DNA from: Salipiger sp. IMCC34102
Lineage (GTDB): Bacteria > Pseudomonadota > Alphaproteobacteria > Rhodobacterales > Rhodobacteraceae
Assembly: GCF_004145405.1 (NCBI RefSeq)
Contig: NZ_SELQ01000007.1
Coordinates: 62,001 to 126,000, forward strand
Reading direction: 5' to 3'
Length of the DNA: 64,000 nt
The number at the start of each line of letters is the position of its first letter. Positions within the stretch are counted from its first letter, which is position 1. Shown in pieces: positions 33,782 through 43,780 of this stretch. The notes beneath the pieces are model-generated. The model was not told the DNA's origin, ran no database searches, and saw only the letters and a program-made list of their open reading frames with translations. The position numbers and the translations under genes were made by a program.

Positions 33782-34975
33782 ATGCTGGCGCAGCGACGTA
33801 TCCTTCTGATCATCGGCGGCGGCATCGCGGCCTACAAGTCGCTGCTGCTGATCCGCATTCTGCGCGGCGCGGGCGCAGCCGTGACGCCCGTGATGACCCG
33901 CGGGGCGGGTGAATTCGTCACCCCGCTCAGCGTCTCCGCCCTGGCGGGGGAAAAGGTCTACGACAGCCTCTTCGATCTGACCGACGAGGCCGAGATGGGG
34001 CATATCCAGCTGTCGCGCGTCGCCGACCTGATCGTCGTGGCGCCCGCCACCGCCAACCTGATGGCGCAGGCCGCAACCGGGCAGGCGGGCGATCTGGCCA
34101 CGACGCTGCTTCTGGCGACCGACACGCCGGTGCTGATGGCGCCCGCGATGAACGTGCGCATGTGGCAGCATCCCGCGACGCAGCGCAACCTCGCCACCCT
34201 GCGCGCCGATGGCGTAACCATGGTCGGCCCCGATGAGGGCGACATGGCCTGCGGCGAATACGGCCCCGGCCGGATGGCCGAACCGGAAGCGATCCTGGCC
34301 GCCATCGAGGCGCGCCTCGCGAAGGGCCCGCTGACCGGTCGGCACGTCATCGTCACCTCCGGCCCCACGCACGAGCCGATCGACCCCGTGCGCTACATCG
34401 CCAACCGCTCCTCCGGGGCGCAGGGCACCGCGATCGCGCGCAGCCTGGCCGCCCTGGGTGCCCGCGTGAGCTTCGTCACCGGTCCCGCCGCGGTGCCGCC
34501 CCCCGAGGGGGTCGAGGTCATCCGCGTCGAAACCGCGGCCCAGATGCACGATGCGGTCATGGCCGCCCTGCCGGCGGAGGCCTGCATCATGGCCGCCGCC
34601 GTGGCGGACTGGCGCGTCAGCAACGCGGGCGCGCAGAAGATGAAGAAGACCGGGACCGGCCTGCCCGCGCTGGAGTTCGCCGAGAACCCCGATATCCTTG
34701 CCGCCGTCTCCGGCCTCGGCGACGGCCGCCCCCGCCTCGTCGTGGGCTTCGCCGCCGAAACCGAGGATGTCACCGCCCACGCCACCGCCAAGCGGGCGCG
34801 CAAGGGCTGCGACTGGATCCTCGCCAACGACGTCTCGGACGGCACCGGCATCATGGGCGGGACCGAGAACGCGGTCACCCTGATCACCGCGGACGGGGCC
34901 GAGGACTGGCCGCGCATGGGCAAGGGAGAGGTGGCGGACCGGCTCGCGCAACGGCTGGCGGAGGCGCTGGGATGA
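33782..34975 (+). CDS. coaBC: Bifunctional phosphopantothenoylcysteine decarboxylase / phosphopantothenate-cysteine ligase
   Basis: Two consecutive steps of coenzyme A synthesis in one 397-residue protein. The N-terminal CoaC domain (about 1-185) has [17 protein letters not shown], the histidine-bearing [20 protein letters not shown], and [16 protein letters not shown], the FMN/substrate motifs. The CoaB domain begins near [20 protein letters not shown] and includes [15 protein letters not shown] and FAAETEDV, ending with LANDVSD. The start ATG 33782 has AAGGAG upstream. Followed by a family-1 repeat, then dut. Panto-route partners panB and panC are encoded about 10 kb downstream. Confidence 0.97.
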   Translation: MLAQRRILLIIGGGIAAYKSLLLIRILRGAGAAVTPVMTRGAGEFVTPLSVSALAGEKVYDSLFDLTDEAEMGHIQLSRVADLIVVAPATANLMAQAATGQAGDLATTLLLATDTPVLMAPAMNVRMWQHPATQRNLATLRADGVTMVGPDEGDMACGEYGPGRMAEPEAILAAIEARLAKGPLTGRHVIVTSGPTHEPIDPVRYIANRSSGAQGTAIARSLAALGARVSFVTGPAAVPPPEGVEVIRVETAAQMHDAVMAALPAEACIMAAAVADWRVSNAGAQKMKKTGTGLPALEFAENPDILAAVSGLGDGRPRLVVGFAAETEDVTAHATAKRARKGCDWILANDVSDGTGIMGGTENAVTLITADGAEDWPRMGKGEVADRLAQRLAEALG

Positions 34976-34979
34976 GACT

Positions 34980-35027
34980 GCGGGACGCCTCGCCGGCGGG
35001 GCGGATATTTTTGGCCAGAAGAAGCAA
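34980..35027 (+). repeat. Interspersed repeat, family 1, copy 3 (possible coaBC terminator)
   Basis: GGGACGCC, palindrome GCCTCGCCGGCGGGGC, then GGATATTTTTGGCC and AGAAGAAGC. It sits five bases after the coaBC stop in the transcription direction; the hairpin followed by AUAUUUUU resembles an intrinsic terminator. Confidence 0.82.
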
Positions 35028-35117
35028 GGGACCTGCCAGATCGGCGAGCGGTCGGGATCAGTCGAAGGCTCTGAGGGCCTTGTCCAGCGGGCCTGTCCGT
35101 TCGGGCGGAGGATCCGC

Positions 35118-35566
<449 letters not shown>

Positions 35567-35570
<4 letters not shown>

Positions 35571-36622
35571 TCATGGTCTTCGCCATGATCGCCGCGATCT
35601 GGGGGATCGGGGCTGCGATGAAGGCGCCCCGCTCGGCGCGCTGGGTGATGACCGGCATCCTGCTGCTGGCCGTCGTGTTGGCGCAACTGGTGCTTCCCCC
35701 GGACAACGGCCTGCGCCAGGCTACGGGCGGCGACGTGCGGCTGTGGCTGCTGCTGATCGGGTTCGGCGCGCTCGTCTGGGCCTACCGCCGGGCCCTGCGC
35801 GCGCTGAAATCCCGTGCCGCTCCGCCGCCGCAGGACGCGCTGCCGCCGCGAGAGGGATTTTCCGAGAGCGAATTGAACCGCTACGCCCGGCACATCATGC
35901 TGCGCGAGGTCGGCGGCCCGGGACAGACCGCGCTCAGCCGCGCGCGGGTTCTGGTGGTGGGCGCCGGGGGGCTGGGCTCGCCCGCGCTGCTCTACCTCGC
36001 GGCCGCCGGGGTCGGCACCATCGGTGTGATCGACGACGACGTGGTCGAAACCTCGAACCTGCAGCGCCAGGTCATTCACCGCGACGGATATATCGGCAGC
36101 CCGAAGGTCGCCTCGGCCAGCCAGGCGCTGCGCGAGTTGAACCCGCATGTCGCGATCCGGCCCTACCACCGGCGTCTCGACGCGGAAATCGCGGAGGAGC
36201 TGATCGCCGACTACGACCTCGTGCTCGACGGCTGCGACAACTTCGACACGCGCTACCTGGTGAACCGGGCCTGCGTGGCGATGGACACGCCGCTGATCGC
36301 CGCCGCGATCACCCAGTGGGAAGGGCAGATCGGGCTTTACGATCCCGCGCGCGGGGGCCCGTGCTTTGCCTGCGTCTTTCCCACCGCCCCCGATCCCGGG
36401 CTGGTGCCGACCTGCGCCGAGGCGGGCGTCATCGCCCCCCTGCCCGGCGTGATCGGATCCATGATGGCGGTCGAGGCGCTCAAGACCCTGACCGGCGCGG
36501 GCGCGGGATTGCGCGGACGGCTGATGATCCACGACGCGCTCTATGCCGAAAGCCGCACCCTCAAGACCGCGGCGCGGCCCGACTGCCCGGTCTGCGCTGG
36601 CAAGGGCTTGCGCCAGGCCTAG
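35567..36622 (+). CDS. Membrane-anchored HesA/MoeB/ThiF-family E1-like protein
   Basis: A 351-residue protein that fuses a membrane module to an adenylating E1 domain. Residues 1-85 hold about three hydrophobic segments ([52 protein letters not shown]). From about residue 105 the MoeB-like domain starts, [18 protein letters not shown], with nucleotide motif [21 protein letters not shown], the Arg-finger region [20 protein letters not shown], and zinc cysteines CFAC and CPVC. It probably activates a ThiS/MoaD-like sulfur carrier, perhaps at the membrane. Coupled to dut by overlap. Confidence 0.9.
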
Positions 36623-36672
36623 GCGCGCGGCACTCTGACCTCCGTCGTCCTTTCCCCACAGGAGCCTGCCCC

Positions 36673-37458
36673 ATGAAACTGATCGCCCCCCTCGCCGCTG
36701 CCGTCCTGGCCGGTGCCGCCAGCACCGCCGCGGCCCAGGTCCTGCCCGATCTGGGTGGCCAGACCGTCGCCGTCGCCGTCGAGAACGCCTACCCCCCGCT
36801 GCAATTCGTCCAGGACGGCGAGGCGATGGGCTGGGAATACGACGCCATGGCCGAGATCGCCGAGCGGCTGAACCTGACCGTCGATTACCAGACCACCAGC
36901 TGGGACGCAATGATCCCCGCCGTGGCCCAGGGCCAGTACGACATGGGCATGACCGGCATCACGATCCGCGAGGACCGGGCCGAGGTGGTGGATTTCTCCG
37001 ACAGCTACATGACCTCGGAAATGGTGATGCTGGTGCGCGGCGACGAGGATCGCTTCGCGGACGCCGCCGGTTTCGCCGCCGATCCCGACCTGCTGATGGC
37101 CGCCCAGCCCGGCACGACCCCCTTCTACGTGGGCGTCTACGACGTGCTCGACGGGGACGAGGCGACACCGCGCATCGTCAAGATGGAAACCTTCGGCGCC
37201 ACCGTGCAGGCGCTGCGCGCGGGCGACGTGGACCTGGTGCTGACCGACGGGACGGCGGGGCAAGGCTACGTCGACGCCAGCGACGGCGCGCTCAAGATCG
37301 TGGGCGAGAAGCTGGGCACCGAGGATTTCGGCTTCATCTTCCCGCAGAACTCCGAACTGGTGGCCCCCGTGAACGCCGCCATCGCCGAGATGCGCGAGGA
37401 CGGCACGATCGAGGCGCTGAACACGAAGTGGTTCCTCGACTTCAAGATGGGTGAATAA
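36673..37458 (+). CDS. Amino-acid ABC transporter substrate-binding protein
   Basis: Periplasmic binding protein of 261 residues (SBP_bac_3, polar amino acid type). The signal peptide is [22 protein letters not shown]. The ligand-binding fold shows [22 protein letters not shown], then [25 protein letters not shown] split across the two lobes, and [19 protein letters not shown]. The true start is ATG 36673 with AGGAG, not the longer frame through the ThiF gene. It is followed 74 bases later by a cognate permease, but no ATPase gene is linked. Confidence 0.93.
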   Translation: MKLIAPLAAAVLAGAASTAAAQVLPDLGGQTVAVAVENAYPPLQFVQDGEAMGWEYDAMAEIAERLNLTVDYQTTSWDAMIPAVAQGQYDMGMTGITIREDRAEVVDFSDSYMTSEMVMLVRGDEDRFADAAGFAADPDLLMAAQPGTTPFYVGVYDVLDGDEATPRIVKMETFGATVQALRAGDVDLVLTDGTAGQGYVDASDGALKIVGEKLGTEDFGFIFPQNSELVAPVNAAIAEMREDGTIEALNTKWFLDFKMGE

Positions 37459-37532
37459 GGCGCGCGGGGCAAAGGCGGACGACATGCGCCTTCCGCCTTG
37501 CCCGGCCCCCGACCCCTGCGGCACGGCCCCTC

Positions 37533-38303
37533 ATGCGTGAGCCTGCGCGCGATCGCGACTTTCCCTGGTGGCTTCTGGCCGTCGTGGGTCTGGGGCTGTG
37601 GATGTTCTTCCAGGTGGCCACGGACGAAGCCTACCGCGGTGTCCTGCCGACGCTGGCCAAGGGCATCCGGATCACCGTCTTCGTGGCCGTGGTGTCCTAC
37701 GGTCTGGCCTGCGCGCTGGGCCTGGCGCTGGCGCTCATGGCGCTGTCGCGCATCACGCTGCTGCGGCAGATCGCGCGGTTCTACGTGGAAGTCATGCGCG
37801 GCATCCCGATCCTCGTCCTGCTGCTCTATGTGGCCTTCGTGCTGGCGCCCGCCCTGGTTTCGGCCTGGAACGCGCTGGGCCTGCCCGAGGCGCGGACCCG
37901 CGATTTCAGCCTGCTCTGGCGCGCGATCATAGCGCTCACGCTGGCCTATGCCTCGTTCCTGGCAGAGGTTTTCCGCGCAGGCCTGCAATCGGTCGACGAA
38001 GGTCAGATCGAGGCCGCGGAGGCGCTTGGCCTGACCGGCTGGCAGCGCTTTCGCCACGTCGTCTGGCCCCAGGCGCTGCGCACGGTCCTGCCGCCTCTCG
38101 GCAACGACTTCGTCGCGATGGTCAAGGATTCCTCGCTGGTCTCGGTGGTGGGCGTGGCGGACGTCACCCAGCTGGGCAAGATCACCGCCGCGGGCAACTT
38201 CCGCTACTTCGAGACCTACAACGTCGTGGCGCTGATCTACCTGACCATGACGATCGGGCTGTCCATCGCCCTGCGCCGCTTCGAGCGGGGCCTGCGTCGC
38301 TGA
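37533..38303 (+). CDS. Amino-acid ABC transporter permease
   Basis: A 256-residue inner-membrane permease (HisM/GlnP type). Five or six helices are visible; EVMRGIPILVLLLYVAFVLA lies near residue 90. The ATPase-contact EAA loop is EAAEALGLTGWQRFRHVVWP near residues 168-187. It is preceded by the binding-protein gene, making a two-gene importer set without an ATP-binding subunit in the window; the ATPase must come from another locus (inference). Downstream comes an unrelated M3 peptidase. Confidence 0.93.
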   Translation: MREPARDRDFPWWLLAVVGLGLWMFFQVATDEAYRGVLPTLAKGIRITVFVAVVSYGLACALGLALALMALSRITLLRQIARFYVEVMRGIPILVLLLYVAFVLAPALVSAWNALGLPEARTRDFSLLWRAIIALTLAYASFLAEVFRAGLQSVDEGQIEAAEALGLTGWQRFRHVVWPQALRTVLPPLGNDFVAMVKDSSLVSVVGVADVTQLGKITAAGNFRYFETYNVVALIYLTMTIGLSIALRRFERGLRR

Positions 38304-38419
38304 GGCGCGCGCGCGGATCCGCCGAAAGCCATGGCCCGGCGCCGGTGCGCCCCCCTTGCCCGGGCTGCGGGTGGCAGAGGACGGCCCCGGCGCCTAGATG
38401 TGAGGGAAAGGAGACATTC

Positions 38420-40441
38420 ATGACCAACCCGCTTCTGACCGACTGGACCACGCCCTTCGGCCTGCCGCCCTTCGACGCGATCTCGGACGAGGATTTCAAA
38501 CCGGCGGTCGAAACCGCGCTCGAAGAGGCGCGCGCCGCCATCGACGCCATCGCGGCGAACGACGAGGCACCGACGTTTGCCAACACCATCGATGCGATGG
38601 CGCTTGCTGAACGGGACCTCGACCGGGTGCTGGGCACCTTCTACGGCGTGGCGGGGGCGGACAGCACGCCCGCGCGCGAGGCGTTGCAGCGCGACTTCGC
38701 GCCGATGCTCTCCGCGTTCTCGTCCTGGATCAGCGCCCACAAGGCGCTTTTCGCGCGGATCGACGATCTGTGGCACCGCCGCGTCGACCTCGACCTGACG
38801 GAGGAACAGCGCATGGTGCTCAAGCTGTCCCACCAGGGCTTCGTGCGCGGCGGCGCGCAGCTAGAAGGGGCGGCGAGCGACCGGCTGCGCGACGTGAAGT
38901 CCCGGCTGTCGGTGCTGGGCACGCAGTTCAGCCAGAACCTGCTGGCCGACGAGCGGTCCTGGTCCATGCCCCTGTCGGACGCGGACCTGGCCGACCTGCC
39001 CGACTTCGTGGCCGACGCGGCCCGCGCCGCAGGCGAGGCGGGCGACCACGACGGGGCGGTGGTCACGCTGTCGCGCTCGCTCATCGTCCCGTTCCTGCAA
39101 TTCTCGCCGAACCGGGCCTTGCGCGAACGCGCCTACGCCGCCTGGACCGGGCGCGGCATGACGGGGGGAGAGACCGACAACCGCGCGCTCACCGCCGAGA
39201 TCCTCGCCCTGCGCGCAGAGCGGGCGGAGCTTCTGGGCTACGACAGCTTCGCCGACTACAAGCTCGAGCCCGAGATGGCCAAGACGCCGCAGGCCGTGCG
39301 CGATCTGCTGATGCAGGTCTGGGAACCGGCCAAGGCCGCCGCGGAAGAGGACCAGGTCAAGCTCACCGCCATGCTGCATGCCGACGGCCAGACCGGCCCG
39401 CTGGAGCCCTGGGACTGGCGCTACTACGCCGAGAAGCGCCGCCAGGCCGAGCACGATCTGGACGAGGGCGAGATCAAGCCGTTCTTCCAGCTCGACCGGA
39501 TGATCGAGGCGGCCTTCGACTGCGCCAAGCGCCTGTTCGGGCTGGAGTTCGCGCCGCTCGACGCGCCGACCTATCACCCCGACGTGCGCCTGTGGGAGGT
39601 GACGCGCGACGGCGAACACGTCGCCGTCTTCATGGGCGACTACTTCGCGCGCGCCTCCAAGCGATCCGGGGCGTGGTGCATGGCGATGCGCAGCCAGCAG
39701 CGGCTGGCCGGCGACATCCGTCCCATCGTCGTGAACGTCTGCAACTTCGCCAAGCCCGCCGTCGGCAAGCCCGCGCTCTTGTCCTACGACGACGCGCGCA
39801 CGCTGTTCCATGAGTTCGGCCACGCCCTGCACCAGATGCTCTCCGACGTGACCTACCCGTCCGTCAGCGGCACCTCCGTCGCGCGCGATTTCGTGGAACT
39901 GCCCAGCCAGCTTTACGAACACTGGCTGGAAGTGCCGGAGGTCCTCACCAAATTTGCCACCCACGCCACCACGGGCGACGCCATGCCCGAGGAGATGCGC
40001 GACCGCGTTCTGGCCGCGGCGACCTTCGACATGGGCTTCCAGACGGTGGAATACGTGGCGAGCGCCTTGGTGGACCTCGAATTCCACGCGGGCGAGCCCC
40101 CCGCCGACCCGATGCAGAAACAGGCCGAGATCCTCGAAGAGCTTGGCATGCCCCACGCCATCGGGATGCGCCACGCGACCCCGCATTTCGCGCATGTCTT
40201 CAGCGGCGACGGCTATTCCAGCGGCTACTACAGCTACATGTGGTCGGAAGTCATGGACGCCGACGCCTTCGCCGCTTTCGAGGAGGCAGGCGATCCCTTC
40301 GATCCCGCGCTTGCGAAAAAGCTGGAAGAGACGGTCCTCTCCTCCGGCGGCTCGATCGAGCCTGACGCGCTTTACACCGCCTTCCGGGGCCGGATGCCGG
40401 GGGTGGAGGCCTTGCTGAAAGGTCGCGGACTCGCGGCCTGA
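38420..40441 (+). CDS. M3-family metallopeptidase (peptidyl-dipeptidase Dcp-like)
   Basis: A 673-residue cytosolic zinc oligopeptidase that trims peptides. The zinc motif HEFGHALHQ is at about residues 465-473, with the downstream glutamate in the ELPSQLYEHWLEVPEVL context. The region SSGYYSYMWSEVMDADAF is the M3 substrate-Tyr motif. No signal peptide is present (starts MTNPLLTDWTTPFGLPPF). ATG 38420 has GGAG upstream; the 957-residue longer frame is an artefact reading through the permease gene. It ends before a perfect hairpin at 40467-40486 shared with the convergent gene. Confidence 0.95.
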   Translation: MTNPLLTDWTTPFGLPPFDAISDEDFKPAVETALEEARAAIDAIAANDEAPTFANTIDAMALAERDLDRVLGTFYGVAGADSTPAREALQRDFAPMLSAFSSWISAHKALFARIDDLWHRRVDLDLTEEQRMVLKLSHQGFVRGGAQLEGAASDRLRDVKSRLSVLGTQFSQNLLADERSWSMPLSDADLADLPDFVADAARAAGEAGDHDGAVVTLSRSLIVPFLQFSPNRALRERAYAAWTGRGMTGGETDNRALTAEILALRAERAELLGYDSFADYKLEPEMAKTPQAVRDLLMQVWEPAKAAAEEDQVKLTAMLHADGQTGPLEPWDWRYYAEKRRQAEHDLDEGEIKPFFQLDRMIEAAFDCAKRLFGLEFAPLDAPTYHPDVRLWEVTRDGEHVAVFMGDYFARASKRSGAWCMAMRSQQRLAGDIRPIVVNVCNFAKPAVGKPALLSYDDARTLFHEFGHALHQMLSDVTYPSVSGTSVARDFVELPSQLYEHWLEVPEVLTKFATHATTGDAMPEEMRDRVLAAATFDMGFQTVEYVASALVDLEFHAGEPPADPMQKQAEILEELGMPHAIGMRHATPHFAHVFSGDGYSSGYYSYMWSEVMDADAFAAFEEAGDPFDPALAKKLEETVLSSGGSIEPDALYTAFRGRMPGVEALLKGRGLAA

Positions 40442-40466
40442 CGCGACCCGCCCTGCACTTGTGGGG

Positions 40467-40486
40467 GGCGTCCCGACCGGGACGCC
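40467..40486. terminator. Perfect hairpin between convergent genes
   Basis: GGCGTCCC / GGGACGCC with a four-base loop between the M3 peptidase stop and the convergent small gene. There is no long U-tract, so terminator strength is uncertain in either direction. Confidence 0.5.
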
Positions 40487-40491
40487 TCCGT

Positions 40492-40731
40492 TCAGCCCAG
40501 CCGCTCGACGGCTTCCAGAAGCAGGCGCATCTCGTCGGCGAGGGCCGCCTCGATGGCGAAGGCGTCATCGGGGCCGTCCGATCCGGGGTCTTCCTCGGGG
40601 ACCTGGACCGTGGCGCGGTCGCGCATCATGGCCTGCACCTCTTCCCCGTGGGCGCGCACCAGGTGCGCCAGCACCAGGCGTTGCGCGATCAGGCGGCCTT
40701 CGAGCGTTTCATTCGTCATCTCGTTCGTCAT
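40492..40731 (-). CDS. Small acidic hypothetical protein
   Basis: A 79-residue predicted soluble protein, MTNEMTNETLEGRLIAQRLVL, helical in character, with an acidic mid-section (EEDPGSDGPDDAF) and a helical C-terminus. ATG 40731 lies inside the end of the cation diffusion facilitator gene (23-base overlap), so it is probably translated from the same message; ATG 40719 is an alternative start. No family recognised. Confidence 0.6.
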   Translation of the reverse strand: MTNEMTNETLEGRLIAQRLVLAHLVRAHGEEVQAMMRDRATVQVPEEDPGSDGPDDAFAIEAALADEMRLLLEAVERLG

Positions 40732-41656
40732 CGCGGGATCCCTTGTCAAAGATACGGCCTTCACGACCAGGGCGCACCGGATCCTTGTGGATCAGCACGT
40801 CCGTCTGTGGATATGCGTCGAGGATCGCGTGCCGCAACCCCGCGCCGATGTCATGGGCCTGCAGAAGCGACTGGTCGCCGTCCAGTTCGATATGCAGGTT
40901 CACGAAGACCTGGCTGCCCGCGCGGCGCGTCTTGAGGTCGTGAAAACCCCGCACGCCGGGGTGGTCGCGGGCAAGCCGCTCGATCCCCGCGATCATCGCG
41001 GGATCGGCCTGGGCGTCCATCAGCGCGTTCCAGGCCTCGCGCCCGATCCGCAGGGCCCCCACGGCCAGGAAGACCGCGGCGCCGAGGGCCACCACGCTGT
41101 CGACCTGCCCGATTCCCAGCGCCGAAGACGCCCAGAGCGCCACGATGGCCCCGACGTTTGGGACGAGATCGCCCAGGTAGTGCAGCGAATCGGCCCGCAC
41201 CACGGCATTGCCGGTCCGCGCGGCGACGCGGCGCTGCCAGACCACCAGCCCCAGCGTCAGCACGATGGCCAGCACTACGACCGCGATGCCCGATCCCTCG
41301 TTCTGCGGCAATGCGACATCGTCCTGCAGCAGCCGCCAGACCGCGACGCCCGCGATGGCTGCGGCGGACAGAAGGATGATGACCGATTGCGCGAGTGCGG
41401 CCAGATCCTCGGCCGAGGAATGGCCGAAGTTGTGATCCTCGTCAGCGGGCTTGGCGGCATAGGCGATGGCCGCCAGCGCCCCCAGCGACATCATCAGGTC
41501 CATGGCCGAATCCGCCAGCGTCGCCGCCACAGCGAGCGATCCCGTCGTGTCCAGCGCCCAGAGCTTCGCCACGACCAGCGTCAGTGCCACCGCAGAGGAC
41601 AACAGCCCCGCCGACAGGTTCAGACGGGTGTGCGACGCCTTCTCAGCGTCCGACAT
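40709..41656 (-). CDS. Cation diffusion facilitator (CDF) efflux transporter
   Basis: A 315-residue Zn/Co/Fe/Cd:proton antiporter of the inner membrane. It has six predicted helices. The metal site of helices II and V is visible as ADSAMDLMMS (D-x-x-x-D) and ADSLHYLGDLVPN (an H-x-x-x-D-type arrangement), with a cytosolic C-terminal domain holding HDIGAGLRHAIL and HKDPVRPG. The start MSDAEKASHTRLNLSAG at 41656 overlaps the SH3 gene upstream by 14 bases. Metal specificity is not readable; the DxxxD/HxxxD pattern is seen in iron/zinc members. Confidence 0.92.
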   Translation of the reverse strand: MSDAEKASHTRLNLSAGLLSSAVALTLVVAKLWALDTTGSLAVAATLADSAMDLMMSLGALAAIAYAAKPADEDHNFGHSSAEDLAALAQSVIILLSAAAIAGVAVWRLLQDDVALPQNEGSGIAVVVLAIVLTLGLVVWQRRVAARTGNAVVRADSLHYLGDLVPNVGAIVALWASSALGIGQVDSVVALGAAVFLAVGALRIGREAWNALMDAQADPAMIAGIERLARDHPGVRGFHDLKTRRAGSQVFVNLHIELDGDQSLLQAHDIGAGLRHAILDAYPQTDVLIHKDPVRPGREGRIFDKGSRDDERDDE

Positions 41657-42182
41657 CGTCGAGCGACGCCCCCCAGAGCGCCTCTTGCGGGGCCCATCCG
41701 GAGTAGCCTTGCGCGTCCAGCTCGCACCAGGCGGCCTCGCAGGCCTCCAGCCGGGCCACGACGCCGCGTTCGAGCACCGCGCGTTCGGGGGCATCGGCCT
41801 CGGGGCGGGTGCGCAAGGACAGCATGTCGGCCTCCACCAGGACCGAGCGCACGCCGGTCAGCATCGTGTAATGCACCCAGCCGCCCTGCCCGTCGCGATC
41901 CGCCACGCGGCGCCAGTGACCGTATTCGGCCGTGATCAGCAAGGGCATGCCGCGCCGCTGGAACACCCAGTCGATCCGGTGGGTCAGCGACGGGCCGCGG
42001 CGCACGTTCGCCTCGGACGCCTTGAGGCTGACGAAGCGCGGCATCGGAAGGTTGGTCACCGGCCCCAGGCGCGGGCCGTCCGTGGGAGCCTCCGCCCCCT
42101 GCGCGGTGAGAGGCCCGGCAAGGGCCACGGCCAGAAGGACGGACAGGGCCCGCAGCGTGTGACGCAACATCATCATGTTCAT
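41643..42182 (-). CDS. Exported SH3-domain protein
   Basis: A 179-residue exported protein. The signal peptide is MNMMMLRHTLRALSVLLAVALAGPLTA. The mature protein holds two bacterial SH3-like repeats: the first at SLKASEANVRRGPSLTHRID with WRRVADRDGQGGWVHYTML, the second at LRTRPEADAPERAVLERG with WCELDAQGYSGWAPQEAL. Such SH3b repeats bind peptidoglycan or act as spacers. The exact first Met is uncertain among four nearby ATGs. Shares an operon with the CDF transporter. Its partner is unknown. Confidence 0.85.
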   Translation of the reverse strand: MNMMMLRHTLRALSVLLAVALAGPLTAQGAEAPTDGPRLGPVTNLPMPRFVSLKASEANVRRGPSLTHRIDWVFQRRGMPLLITAEYGHWRRVADRDGQGGWVHYTMLTGVRSVLVEADMLSLRTRPEADAPERAVLERGVVARLEACEAAWCELDAQGYSGWAPQEALWGASLDDVGR

Positions 42183-42287
42183 AGCCTACCCGATCGAATG
42201 CCGGGGCGCATCGGTTCTTGTGCCGCGCCGTCCCCGGTGGCAACCTGACAGGCGGGCCAGGAATTTGAAAGCCGTGACGGGGATGCG

Positions 42288-43274
42288 ATGCCGGGGAAAA
42301 ATCTGACTGTTGTCGTCACGCGACGGTTGCCCGAAGCGGTGGAGACGCGGCTCAGCGAACTCTTCGACGCCCGGTTGCGCGACAGCGACGCCCCCATGAC
42401 CCGCCAGGAACTGGCGCAGGCGGTGCAGGACGCCGACGTGCTGGTGCCCACGATCACCGACCAGATCGACGCGGGCCTTCTGGGCCAGTCCGGGGAGCGG
42501 CTCAAGCTGATCGCGAACTACGGGGCCGGCGTGGACAACATCGACACGGCCACCGCCCGCCAGCGCGGAATCCTCGTCAGCAACACGCCGGGCGTGCTGA
42601 CCGACGACACCGCCGACATGACGATGGCGCTCATGCTCTCGGTGGTGCGCCGCATCCCCGAAGGCATGCGCATCGCGCAAGGAGAGGACTGGGCCGGCTG
42701 GTCGCCCACCTCGAACCTGGGCGGACGGCTGGGCGGCAAGCGGCTGGGGATCCTCGGCATGGGCCGCATCGGCCAGGCGGTAGCACAGCGCGCCCGCGCC
42801 TTCGGGATGCAGATCCACTACCACAACCGCCGCCGCCTGCGCGATGACGTCGAAGCCGAGTTCGAGGCGACATACTGGGAAAGCCTCGACCAGATGCTGG
42901 CGCGCATGGACGTCGTCTCGGTGAATTGCCCGCACACGCCCTCCACCTTTCACCTGATCAATGCGCGGCGGCTGAAGCTGATGAAACCTTCGGCGGTGAT
43001 CGTGAACACCTCCCGCGGTGAGGTGATCGACGAAAACGCCTTGACCCGTGCGCTGCGCGCGGGCGAGCTCGGCGGCGCCGGTCTCGACGTCTTCGAACGC
43101 GGCCACCAGATCAATCCGCGGCTGAAAGCGCAGCCCAATGTGATCCTTCTGCCCCACATGGGATCGGCCACGGTGGAAGGCCGGGTTGAGATGGGCGAAA
43201 AAGTGCTAATTAATATCAAGACCTTTGCCGACGGCCATCGTCCGCCCGACCTCGTCGTGCCCGGAACGATGTGA
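42288..43274 (+). CDS. D-2-hydroxyacid dehydrogenase (glyoxylate/hydroxypyruvate reductase-like)
   Basis: A 328-residue NAD(P)-dependent dehydrogenase. The Rossmann motif LGILGMGRIGQAVAQRA is at about residues 153-169. The catalytic Arg lies in VNTSRGEVIDENAL, Glu in the NPRLKAQPN loop region, and His in LLPHMGSAT. These fit the glyoxylate/hydroxypyruvate/formate-dehydrogenase-like subgroup, and a role in glycolate/serine-cycle metabolism is plausible but not proven. It is divergent from the SH3 protein, 105 bases away, and is followed by a lipoprotein gene. Confidence 0.92.
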   Translation: MPGKNLTVVVTRRLPEAVETRLSELFDARLRDSDAPMTRQELAQAVQDADVLVPTITDQIDAGLLGQSGERLKLIANYGAGVDNIDTATARQRGILVSNTPGVLTDDTADMTMALMLSVVRRIPEGMRIAQGEDWAGWSPTSNLGGRLGGKRLGILGMGRIGQAVAQRARAFGMQIHYHNRRRLRDDVEAEFEATYWESLDQMLARMDVVSVNCPHTPSTFHLINARRLKLMKPSAVIVNTSRGEVIDENALTRALRAGELGGAGLDVFERGHQINPRLKAQPNVILLPHMGSATVEGRVEMGEKVLINIKTFADGHRPPDLVVPGTM

Positions 43275-43299
43275 GCCCAGGCCACAACTGGAGAGATAC

Positions 43300-43629
43300 A
43301 TGCGCCATCTGACACTTTGCGGACCCGTGGTCGTGCTGGGACTGCTTTCGGCCTGCGCCGAAGTCCCGCCCGCCGGACCCTTCGACGGCAACCAGGCGGG
43401 AACCGCCCAGGCGGTCGTCCTGACACCGCCGCCGATCGCGCCGCCGCCGCCGCCCGCGCCCGTCTCGACCACGCCGCTCGATTCCTCCTCCGGCGTGGAG
43501 ACGGCCAGCAGCCGCGTCATCCGCTCGACCGACATGGCCCCGCCGCCGCTGGAAACCGGTGTCGTGGGTGATATCCCGCCGCCCCCCGCCACCGGCACCC
43601 CGGACGAGACCGAGGACGACGCAGCCTGA
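43300..43629 (+). CDS. Proline-rich lipoprotein
   Basis: A 109-residue lipoprotein with the lipobox LLSAC (cysteine near residue 19) after MRHLTLCGPVVVLG. The mature part is low-complexity, Pro/Thr/Ser-rich, with a run of prolines (IAPPPPPAP), and ends acidic (TPDETEDDAA). Preceded by AGAGAG at good spacing, 25 bases after the dehydrogenase stop. No domain recognised. Confidence 0.75.
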   Translation: MRHLTLCGPVVVLGLLSACAEVPPAGPFDGNQAGTAQAVVLTPPPIAPPPPPAPVSTTPLDSSSGVETASSRVIRSTDMAPPPLETGVVGDIPPPPATGTPDETEDDAA

Positions 43630-43727
43630 ACGCGCCTCGTCGGCCCAAGGCCCGCGCCGCCCACGCTTGGCGGCGACGCGGCGGGGTTCGGCGACGGGCA
43701 CGCTTTCCTGCTTCGGAACGACAGAAA

Positions 43728-43750
43728 GGGCCGCGGAATGCGGCCCTTTT
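43728..43750 (+). terminator. Rho-independent terminator after the proline-rich lipoprotein
   Basis: GGGCCGC / GCGGCCC stem (7 bp) with loop GGAAT and then TTTT. It is flanked by AAAG, so it may also work on the minus strand for the small lipoprotein gene below. Confidence 0.85.
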
Positions 43751-43780
43751 CACGTGCTCTGTCAGGGTCTTGCCAAATCT

